From Mimachlamys varia (Eukaryota; Mollusca; Bivalvia; Pectinida; Pectinidae), in the NCBI GenBank assembly GCA_947623455.1, contig OX392541.1, positions 8,808,719 through 8,872,718 of the forward strand: a stretch of DNA of 64,000 nt, given 5' to 3'. Shown piece by piece: positions 15,201 to 27,200 of this stretch. Position 1 is the first letter of the stretch, and each line of letters starts with the position of its first letter. The translations under genes and the position numbers were made by a program. Under the pieces are notes generated by a model. It did no database searches and was not told the origin of the DNA. It saw nothing but the letters and a program-made list of their open reading frames with translations.

Positions 15201-18200
15201 TATGTATAACACAGGGGCCTGATGATAATATGTATAACACAGGGGCCTAATGATAATATGTAAACTGTCAAGGGCCTGTATAACACAGGGGCCTGATGTT
15301 AATATGTATACTGTCAAGGGCCTGTATAACACAGGGGCCTAATGATAATATGTATACTGTCAAGGGCCTGTATAACACAGGGGCCTGATGTTAATATGTA
15401 TTTTGTCAAGGGCCTGTATAACACAGGGGCCTGATGTTAATATGTATACTGTCAAGGGCCTGTATAACACAGGGGCCTGATGTTAATATGTATACTGTCA
15501 AGGGCCTGTATAACACAGGGGCCTGATGATAATATGTATACTGTCAAGGGCCTGTATAACACAGGGGCCTGATGTTAATATGTATACTGTCAAGGGCCTG
15601 TATAACACAGGGGCCTGATGATAATATGTATACTGTCAAGGGCCTGTATAACACAGGGGCCTGATGTTAATATGTATACTGTCAAGGGCCTGTATAACAC
15701 AGGGGCCTGATGATAATATGTATACTGTCAAGGGCCTGTTTAACACAGGGGCCTGATGATAATATGTATACTGTCAAGGGCCTGTATAACACAGGGGCCT
15801 GATGAAAATACCTATGTATAATGATGAAAATACACAGGGGCCTGATGATAGTTGACCTGTTTCAGGGGATTGTATGATCTATGACACGTGGACGGTGCCA
15901 TGGAGACCAATCAAAGTGATAGTAAATAACCAGGGAGGAAACGACGCCATTTTATATATAGCCTGGAGTCTGGACAGCTCCCGGCTCATCACCACAACTG
16001 CATCGGTACGTATATTCTACACTTCTTTAGCTTGATTTAGAATCTTAATGTTTACAGCCCATATAAAAACACAGAAGGTCATATAACTAGGCTTTTAGTG
16101 ATGGTAGATAATAGATGACGTGGTATTACATTGACCTTCTGTAGTCACAAGAATTAAGAATTAAGGGAGTTTGATTGGTCTGTTTTAAAAAGGAATCAAT
16201 TTTTCGGAACTCCTCTGCCTTTTCCCCCCAACAACAATTTCTGAATGTCTAAAGTTAAATATTTGCATAAATGTATATATGATCAGATGTTACCAGCTGT
16301 GCATGTTCTCCTATTTGAAATTGTTGAATAAAGTTCACATAGAACCTGTAAAAGCATTCATTAGGGATTAGGTTGCCTTACAAACGCAGACTGAAGGCAA
16401 TCTCCCTTTTCGCTTAGAGGTACAGTATTGGACTGAAGAGCCGAAGGTTCGTGACAGGTTGGAGGCTCAACAATTTCAGCACTATCTTTATCACTATTCC
16501 TTGTCCCATTTCAAAACTTTCATTTAATGTGTAACACTATTAGTTAAAATCTTAACATTATAAAAGAAAAGTGTTATAATGATATTCTGAGATGGTTTTA
16601 CATGTACTTTTTATTGGTGTCCAGGGCCTGGTCAACGTGTGGTCATTCTTGGGTGGAGGACTGAGGAAGTCGGACACAAAGAGTCTTGGTATACAGCCGG
16701 ACTCTGACGGTCAACTCCCGAAACAGCTGGGACTGATGTTTCAGTTTGACGTAGATGAGAACGACTTCATGTTTTACCAAGGTGAGTTCAGGTTGTCTCC
16801 AGGTTTGTTTAAAACATTTTCATGACCTAGATCACCTTTCTGTTTTACCAAGGTAAATAGACTTGTCATCAGATTTGTGAAAAACATTTTTATGACCTTG
16901 ATTGATCATATTTCTGTGTGAGTGAAAGTTGTCTTAATTCAGATTCATTGAAAACATTTCCTTGACCTTGATCATATTTCTGGTAGATTCTTCCTTTTAA
17001 CCTTAGGATTTTATGATGTTGTAGCCATACAAGATAAAGTGTTTCACCCTTTGTAATTCTAATATACATGAAGCTTCCCAGGTACAATAACATGCATCCT
17101 CGATATCCAGGGGTTACGATCACCTATGTAATCTACACCCCTGGAATATATCATGGCAAAATTGAAAGTTCCCGGGTCTGCCACCTAGCGGTCGGTGTGT
17201 GTTGTGTCCCTTTGAATCACGTAATCACCACCAATTAAAATGTGTGTAACAAAACAGCTTCAGCAATGAATGTAAACATAGAAGAACATCTCATTCGGTT
17301 GATCTGTGAAAAATTCAAGCTTGATCAAATTAGACAGCATCAGGAAACGGTGATCCACGCACTGAGTCCTTCGTTACCGTAAATGTGTCGGTGAAGATTG
17401 TTCTTCTGTTTTACTGGTAAAGATCCATGACACAGTCGACACTGTGCCATGTTTGTTTACATTTTTTTCCAGCCATACCTAGCTGCATCCAATGAAAATT
17501 CTCTTCGCGGGATATACGAAATGTGGTCTATTTATGCCAAGGGTGAAGATGAGTGTGCGGATCGTAACCCTTGGCTAGCGAAGATGAATAACATGTAGTT
17601 GAAAAGGCACAGTGATTTTGGTTAAATTCTTTACAGTTAGATTTTAACCCTAGCTGTCATCCCCAGAAAACTTCAGTAGACTCAACCATGGATTGATATG
17701 GATATCGCCATTATGGTTCACGGTGGTGACTGTACATTTATGAACATTAATTGCTTAATTTCAGAATGTATGGAGTTCTTTTTGTTAACTCAAAGTAAAA
17801 TTCCATTAGAGTTTAACAGATTTTACTTAAGCTTGAGGCAATGATAAGTGTGTGATCTTTCTGCAGACTTTGATATAGTGGGTTAACAGCTCTCGTTTTT
17901 GAAGTTGGAGACAGTTTGGGAAATTTCCTTCCACTTATACATGTGACACTGCTATTTTATAATTTGAGGACCATTTGTGGGGCAGGAAACACCAAATTAC
18001 ACAAGAGCTACATGTGACACTGTAATTTTATTGTTTTAGGACCGTTTGTGGAGCAGGAAACACTCACACAGAGCTACCAGCCAACAGTGGCTGCTTTTTA
18101 CCCAAGCTTTACATTTTTTGGAATCCAGGTAAAAAAATATGGAAGGAAAATTTTTGCAAAACCCTCCAATTACATTTTGTATTATGGCCACCCAATAACA

Positions 18201-21200
18201 CAGTGTTAATCTGGATTGTATTTACTGGACTATAATTTAGATGTTATCTATACCACTGGACAATACCATGACATCATTTTAGCCCCATGTTGACCTACAA
18301 TATGTCAATACTTTGCACATCAACTAAAATAATACACATTGTAGCTTTATGTTAATAATTTAGCATATCTTGATTTTTAAAACAAATTCCTGTATGTTAA
18401 CATACAACGTGAAGAACTGTTGTGAAATAGAAAAAATGACTTGATTATGTATTAGATATCATCTGATAAATATAGCCATTGAACATCTGTCAGATTGTAT
18501 TTATCGTCAATATGAATGCAATCTGGGTGTCAAATGAATAATCACGATGTCCGAGCTAATGGATGTCATTCTATTGATCTTGCACCCGGAATGCATTCAT
18601 ATTGACAATAAATACAATCTGACAGACATTCAATGATGAAATAAAGCAGTTGAAATATTTTTTACAAATCTTAATGAGAATGTGCTGAAAGGGCACCTTT
18701 AAAAAAATGTCAAAGAACAGACTTGGAAGCCATTTGTTTTGTGTATTTTATCTCGTCTATGAAGAAATGCATCATAATATAATATTGTTTTACTTGTAGA
18801 ATATGATTTGCCTCGCTTTGGAGAATGGAGATGTCCTTAAGGCTGATCTGGAATATGCCCTCGGCAGTTCATCATCGACTAACTTTACGGAGGCCCCGAA
18901 AATCATCAACCAGATGAACTTTGTAAGATTGATTCATTTGGGAATATCTATTAATGTTTTCTACCTGATAAATATGTATAATTTAATTCAAGGTTCTTGT
19001 ATACTACTTTATCACAACTTATAGGTCATCTTAAATCAGTTCATAAATTATTATCCGTGGTTATAGGGCCTTAGCAACCAGCCATATTGTTCTCAAATCC
19101 CTACCAGGAGCATGCAACTAGTGCTGCCATTTCAGGCTCACAGCTAGCATTATACAACTTATAGCACTGCGCAACAACATACTCATTTACAGTTGAGTAA
19201 ACTGGAAAAAGTAGAGTAAAGTATCTTGTTCAAGGATTATACACAAGTGTCGGGGCCGGGACTCGAACTCACAACCCTTCAATCATGGGCCTGCGACTCC
19301 TACCTCTATACCACTGGGCCTCTAAACACCTGTCGCTATAAGAACACCACACCTTTTTCAGGGAAACCGGCTGGATGTTCTTATTAAGAAAAGTTCCCTA
19401 CCTCACTGATCTTCCAATACAATTCCAGTCTTTTAACCAACGACTTTGTTCCAGAAAAATGAAAACACACTTTATATTTATGATTTCAGATTGAAACTTT
19501 CCCTTGTACTGATGCTTTTATTAATCGCATCCATTTGTTTTTTTGTGAGTGGACAGTGTATTTATTAGGTCAAATAAGATATATGATTTTCAAGTACAAA
19601 AGAAAAGAGCTATTGTTAATGATCACAAGAAATGAATAGTATGTAAGATCACAAGTATAAGAAATTCAGGGAAAAAACACTTTTAAGGGGTTTGGAATTT
19701 TTTTTTTTAATTTTAATTTTACCAAAACTATGCTATATGTATATATACATGGCTACCACAAATTGGATTGAACAGACCCTTCAAACACCTAATGTGAATC
19801 CATTTAGGGCTGTTTCAGAATAAATCATATGGGAGTGGTTGGAGGCACAAAGTAATATTATTAAAAGTGATATAATTTTGGTGAGCAGATATGGTTTTAA
19901 CCCTACCATCCATGACTTTAATAATACAGGTGCCTTCCACCCACCCCCCCCCCCCCCCCCCCCCCACACACACAATTAATCATGGAATATCCCTTAGATA
20001 TCTTTATGAAAATATACACAAATCTTTTTCATTATGATTAAAAAAGTAGAATGAAATGTTTTAATCCCAATCAACTAAAAGCATTTAAATTTCCTGTCAA
20101 CGTCAGCCTTGTAAACTGCTCATACAATTTTCTTCAAGTAGTCTTTAAAGAATTGTTCCTGATTACTTGATTATACTTAAAAAGTTACAACAATAGACAT
20201 TGTTTGTCAATACAATCGACCCTTACATTTCAAAATGAACTATTCCAACTTTTGTATAATTGATTGACTGGGCTGTCCACAGGAGGAGCTTGAAGGTATC
20301 AACGTTATCGGGAAGGGAATCGAGGCCGAGCTCCTGAGACGTCACAAGACAATCATCATGTTCATCGGATACGTCGACAACATCAATCGCCTCGTCACCG
20401 TGGATGTGGACGGCTACATGATGCTGTGGAAGCTCGACAAGTAAGGCTTACATCCATGAAGATGATCATTTTGAGAACTTGATGTTTACATGGATGTGAC
20501 AAAGATTTACATGGCGGGTGTCTTCGACGCTTACTCTTCCGGAACACTTGGTCTTATTTTCTTGTACTTTTACAAGAGTCTCCATGTAAATCTTTCCTTT
20601 GTTCTTATTTTGCCCCTGGTTTAATCGATTTTGAGTGTGGATTATGATTTTGTTAACGCTTCGGTATTCTCTTATTTAATCCACGAAAAGGACAAGAGCA
20701 GTGAATGTTTTCTCTTGCTTAGCAGGCCATCATCAGTTTATACATTTTGTTTTGAATAAGTAAATGAAAGGAAGATTTGATAGAAATGTTTATATCACTG
20801 CTCAATTAACAGACTTCATTTCATAGCCAATTGTCTTGAAACTTTTTACATGTTTTCAAACTTTACTTTTTGTAGGACATTACTATTCAAAGTCATATTT
20901 ATGAGAGATGATAACTCTAGCTTGCATTCCCCAAAATTTTTTATAGCTGGCACACATGTTTGCAGAACATTGGTTATCAAGTGAATGTCATTGTAGACTT
21001 GAGTTAGGTATTGACTTACACTGTACACTGATGTGAAATTGTCTGATACTGTACACTGATGTGATATTGTCTGATACTGTACACTGATGTGATATTCTGA
21101 GTTTTCTGTGACAGTGAGAACATGACTACTACAGGATGGTATGTACCGGAGTTTAAGTACAGGATCGCCGCGTCTAAGGCCATGTATACACCCATTACCA

Positions 21201-24200
21201 AGGAGAAGCCAAAGGTAAAAGGTCACAGCATTGGTATATCCAATAGATGTTAAATCAACCTGATTGAAATCATATCTTGATCTCCGCGCCGTTTCGTAAA
21301 CTTCTCTCTGCTGCCTCAAGATCTGACAACATCCCATAGGGGGTCACGTTTTGGTGACTTATTGTATTAACCAAGAATCAAATTACCGCTGCCAGAATCT
21401 TGAATGCATAATCCTATCTTTGTGTTTAGTCATTTCATCACAAGCTTATAGGCAGTGCTGTGATAAAATGACTTGGTGCAGGTGACAGCGTCAAATGTCA
21501 TCGATTAGAAAAATCTACTAGAGTGTGATGTAAAGAGGTGACAAAGGTCACCAGAACATGACCTCTTATCATGCATGTTGTCAGATCCTTGTAAAAGAGA
21601 GTGAGAACAAGGTTCTTAATTTTAATCAGATAGATATTAAACAATCATAATGCAGAAATAAGAAATGTCACATCAGGAATTTTTCTGACCTTGAAGGGGA
21701 AACAAAGGTCTAATTTTAGCAACAAATTTAGTGAGATTGTCAGTGTTATTTTTGAAACAGTTCTCCATTTGAAATGCTGTAAGTTTTATCTTTGAAAAAT
21801 GCTCATATTATACATGTAAGTAGAATGTTAATATTGATCTGTTTTATTACTGTGTATATTTCAACCATGTGGCAATGTAAACCAAACATTTTACATAAAC
21901 ATTATGATACTACGTCATACTCATAAAATATATCTGGTCCGATGGTGCAGTGGATAGCGCACTTGCCTTTCACCAAGGTGGCTGGGGTTCTATTCCCCTA
22001 CCAAACGTGACAGGTATTGGGTCACCTGCCTAACCACATGGGCTTTTTCGGGTATACCGGTTTCCCCCCACAATAAAATCCCTCACACACTAGCATCAAG
22101 GCCAACAAGAGTGATTAATTCATAGTTGGACAACCTTTTTCATAATCCATAATTGCTGTAAAATAAATATATATATATTTTTTTAATACATCTGGTATTT
22201 ATAAACATGTTTTGTCGCTCAGTATATGATCAGATACTGTAACACTGGTTTTGTTACCCTCCAGATGATCTTTACCGACAGCCTGTCACAGATGCCGGGG
22301 GAACGTCCCCGGACCCGGCAGGAGATCGCCAAACAGAGGAAAACAAGTAATTCTATCTTATTACTAAAACATAACTCATTTTGTCTGGATTGTGTTGAGA
22401 AATATCTAAGACTCTGAGATTTATTGGGAAATATTTTCCTTTTAGGGCTATTCCAATAAAATATTTTCCCAAATCCAGGAATCCAAATTAGTTTCGTTAT
22501 AAGAAACCACAAGAAGTAATGGGCAAGAATATTAAAGATACCCTGGGTTGTGAGGTCAGGTAGATGTTTTACTGGAATAGCCCTTACTAGTTACTTATAT
22601 AGGTGGTCGGATGGTGCAGTGTATAGCACACTTGCCTTTCACCAAGGTGGCCGGGGTTCAATTCCCCAACCTGACGTGAAAAAGTATGGGGTCACTTGCC
22701 CGACCACGTGGGTTATCTCCAGGTACTCCGGTTTCCTCCCACAATAAGACCCCTCGCACGCGAACATTCGGACCAACAAGAATGATTAATATAAGTTGTA
22801 TAACTTGTTTCATTATTGTTGTAAAGTTTATATTTATATACTTATATAGGTCAAGATGACAGGACAACATCTGACTGGGTTAGTCAGCTTTAATCTAGAT
22901 GTGTCGACACCAGGTTCTGATTGATCCAGTCAGATGTTGTCATAGTCTCTTTAACTGGGTTAAAGTTTCCGTTAAATCAGAATTTTATTTTGTCTTCTCA
23001 TCCGTTCTTTTGAATAATTACTGTTAAATTCTGTATGTTGTGTATTTTACTTGTTTTCTAAATGTTGTCTTCTGATTTTTTTGCTATCAATAAAGCCAAC
23101 ATCCACAGCCGAAAATCATACTATAATGAGTTGCGACTATTTCTTATTACAGCACAGACCACTTTAGACAACATGCAACTTGGCGATCCTTGGCATAAAG
23201 AGATTCTAAGAGATAAAGGCCTTATTGTAAGTTTTTGTTGTAACCGAAATACTCTCTATACAGTTTAATCGTTTTGATCTAATAAGCATACAGCTGAGTG
23301 CTAACGCTGGTATAAATACACAAAAGGGGTGCGCTTAATAAAACCATGTACAGAGAAAACTTTCCATGTTTAATCTTGGTCAGAAAAAAATTGTTGTTTT
23401 TTAGGTCACCTGCCTGAAGGGCAAGTGAGCTTACACATTTATGGCTCAGTGTCGTCCGTTCTTCCAATTCGTGTCTCTTCTTATTATCTGAATTATCTGA
23501 ATTATTTGAAAGGCCCAGGGTACTGAAATCGGGCCTGTAGCATGATGGTATGAAGGGCTACCAAGTTTGTTCTGAATACTTTGACCAACTTTCAATGTCA
23601 CAGGAGTAAAATCTGTTAAAATATTTTCAAACAACTTCTTATCAATAACCAAAAGGCTGAAGGTACTGATATTTGGCATATAGCATGTTGGGATGAAGGG
23701 CTACTAATTTTGTTCAAATGAATGACCTTGACACAATTTTTAAGGTCACAGAGCTTAAATGTCTTAACATCTTCAAACAACTTCTTCTCAATAAACAAAA
23801 GGCTCTGAGTACTAATGTTGGGTCGGTAGTAATTGATTGGATGAATGAATGTGCTAATCTGTTTGAATTTGGTCCTGTGCTTAAATCTGACTGATCCGAA
23901 ATAAGTATATGTTTACAGTATTCATGAAATTTTAATTAATTTTTATACTGTGTGCTGAACTGTGCCACCAACTCAATATGTTGGCACACTCCAGAGGGAA
24001 ATTCCAATGTTTTTGTACCAATTCTTTCACATTGTCATTGAAACAGCTGTTTGTGTACGCGCCCAAGGGCGGTGTTAAGACCACCGGGGCCATGTTCCAC
24101 CTTGTCATGAGGCACATTGAGACGGACACGCTCTCGTCCTACGTGACACGCATGTACAAACCGATAAAGGTAGGTGACACTGGTTTTCTTGTAAAAACAA

Positions 24201-27200
24201 AAATGTCTGATATTTAGTGCTCATAGTAAAAGACGCTGTTTTTTAAGTTTTGAAACAAGTTTGTACATGTATAATGTTTTATACGTTGATTTGCCAGTAC
24301 AATTTGTGTTTGTTTGGAGCTAACAATATTTATTCAAAATTTTCAGGAATTTCCTGTTTCTGATTTTTTCTACTAATATTGGTTAAAAAATGGCAAGTGA
24401 TAGCTCTGAATCGGCATGCTCGCCAAAAGACGTGCATGAATCAATGTGTTAAACTTTAAAGCCATGCCCATTTTGGATCAAATTTATTTTCATTTGTTAT
24501 ATTGTTATTTAAAATTGACAGCATATTTTATCTCTTTGCTTCTTCTGTTACCAAATCATGTTTTATTGTGTCATGATCGCAGTATCTTGATACCGTACAG
24601 TGTCATGACTGCAGTGTTGTGATACGTACAGTGTCGTGACTGCAGTGTTGTGATACAGACAGTGTCGTGACTGCAGTGTTGTGATACGTACAGTGTCGTG
24701 ACTGCAGTGTTGTGATACAGACAGTGTCGTGACTGCAGTGTTGTGATACAGACAGTGTCGTGACTGCAGTGTTGTGATACGTACAGTGTCGTGACTGCAG
24801 TGTTGTGATACAGACAGTGTCTTGACTGCATTGTTGTGATACAGACAGTGTCGTGACTGCAGTGTTGTGATACAGACAGTGTCGTGACTGCAGTGTTGTG
24901 ATACGTACAGTGTCGTGACTACAGTGTTGTGACACATACAGTGTCGTGACTGCAGTGTTGTGATACAGACAGTGTCATGACTGCAGTGTTGTGACACGTA
25001 CAGTGTCGTGACTGCAGTGTTGTGATACAGACAGTGTCATGACTGCCGTGTTGTGATACAGACAGTGTCATGACTGCAGTGTTGTGACACGTACAGTGTT
25101 GTGACTGCAGTGTTGTGACACTTACAGTGTTGTGACTGCAGTGTTGTGACTACAGTGTTGTGACACGTACAGTGTCGTGACTGCAGTGTTGTGACACATA
25201 CAGTGTCATGACTGCAGTGTTGTGATACAGACAGTGTCATGACTGCAGTGTTGTGATACGTACAGTGTTGTGACTGCAGTGTTGTGATACGTACAGTGTT
25301 GTGACTGCAGTGTTGTGATACAGTGTCGTGATTGCAGTGTTGTGACACGTACAGTGTCGTAACTGCAGTGTTGTGACACGTACAGTGTCATGACTGCAGT
25401 GTTGTGACACGTACAGTGTTGTGACTGCAGTGTTGTGACACTTACAGTGTTGTGACTGCAGTGTTGTGACACGTACAGTGTTGTGACTGCAGTGTTGTGA
25501 CACGTACAGTGTCGTGACTGCAGTGTTGTGACACATACAGTGTCATGACTGCAGTGTTGTGATACAGACAGTGTCATGACTGCAGTGTTGTGATACGTAC
25601 AGTGTCGTGACTGCAGTGTTGTGATACGTACAGTGTCATGACTGCAGTGTTGTGATACAGTGTCGTGATTGCAGTGTTGTGACACGTACAGTGTTGTGAC
25701 TGCAGAGTTGTGATACGTACAGTGTAATGACTGCAGTGTTGTGACACGTACAGTGTTGTGACTGCAGTGTTGTGATAAGTACAGTGTTGTGACTGCAGTG
25801 TTGTGACACTTACAGTGTTTGACTGCAGTGTTGTGACACGTACAGTGTCATGACTGCAGTGTTGTGATACGAACAGTGTTGTGACTGCAGTGTTGTGATA
25901 CGTACAGTGTCGTGACTGCAGTGTTGTGATACGTTCAGTGTTGTGACTGCAGTGTTGTGATACGTACAGTGTAGTGAAATGTATCATCATGTTAGTGTAC
26001 TGTTGTAGTCCTTATGATATTTTATCTTACAGGTAAAGCACACAAAGTTGTTTGAGCCCAAGATGTCTACCAATGGTCGGGACATGATCTTCATGATGCT
26101 CTTCCCTTCCTACCCGCCGAAAGGTGATCATCAGTCACTGGCCTGAGACTTAGTTTCTGCAAACGTATTGTAAATCAGGAAATTTCTCAGTCAGATATTC
26201 AGGCTTTGATTCTCAAATCTATTTTCTCTCAATATTGAATTTGTCTTCACGAGTAATTTCTGTGTACTGTGAAAGTCAATATTTTCGTGTTTGGAATTTT
26301 TCGCTTAGTCAGCCTCCAAACTGTTCGCGGAGTGAAATTTTTCGCGCTGTCAGTCATGCTGTTTTGCACTGTGTACCTACATTACTGTTAGGCACTGTAG
26401 AGTCTGAGTGGTGTTGAATAGTGTGGATATATTAGTGGGGAAATTAAGCTTATCAAATCATTATTTATTTTACTCTTATCAATGACATTTCTAGTTAATG
26501 ATACAAGTCCAGCTTGACATTTTTGAAAAAATATCTCAATATTTTTTTTCAGGAAAGTTTTCACCCATAAGTACCTTGATCTACACATTATACAGGAGTG
26601 TGCAAAATACATGAATTTTTAAGCTATGTGTTTTGTTGATATTTGTATAAGCTGAACATGAGAAGTAGTGTTTTGTTGTTTGTGTTGACAGCTGCCCACC
26701 TGACCGTTGTTGTGTGTGACCTGACGATCGGGGAACTGAAACCGTTCCGTCGGGACATCCACCTTACAACTGCAGAGTACAACGACATCCTAGAAAACAA
26801 TGTGGTCCAATATGATGTGAGTTTAAATACATGTCACATTTATTAGAAAAATATGTATCCCTCAATTATTGTGCATGTCCTTATTTACGTTTTGGATTGC
26901 TGACTCATTTGAGAGCGGGTATATTGTGATTATTGTACTTAGTGTGGCTGTGCTTACGCTTGTTTGTGAAAAAATTGTTTATAACGAAACCCTGGTAATC
27001 ATCTAAATATACATATACTCTCCTTCATGGATGCCCTTTCTGTGATGTAAAAAAAAGATTTTTTTTTTATTTTACTCTTATCAATGACCTTCCTAGTTAA
27101 TGCTACAAGTCAAGCTTGACATTTTTGAAAAAAATATCTCATAAGTACCTATACACATTATACAGGAGTGTGCAAAATACATGAATATAGTAAATATTTT

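Noticed and set aside
14302..15332. Long antisense open frames rich in YHQAPVLYILSSG-like peptides
   Set aside because: They are translations of the 28-bp minisatellite; three units (84 bp) restore frame, so openness is periodic and not evidence of coding.
21936..22680. Two functional tRNA-Glu genes
   Set aside because: The stems are incomplete, the same head is followed each time by a second conserved domain and AT tail, and one copy has a 12-bp target duplication. They are SINEs.
24563..25990. Antisense open frames of 86-159 codons with HCSHDTV-type repeats
   Set aside because: These come from the 31-bp array. Several frames on the same strand are open at once, as expected from periodicity.
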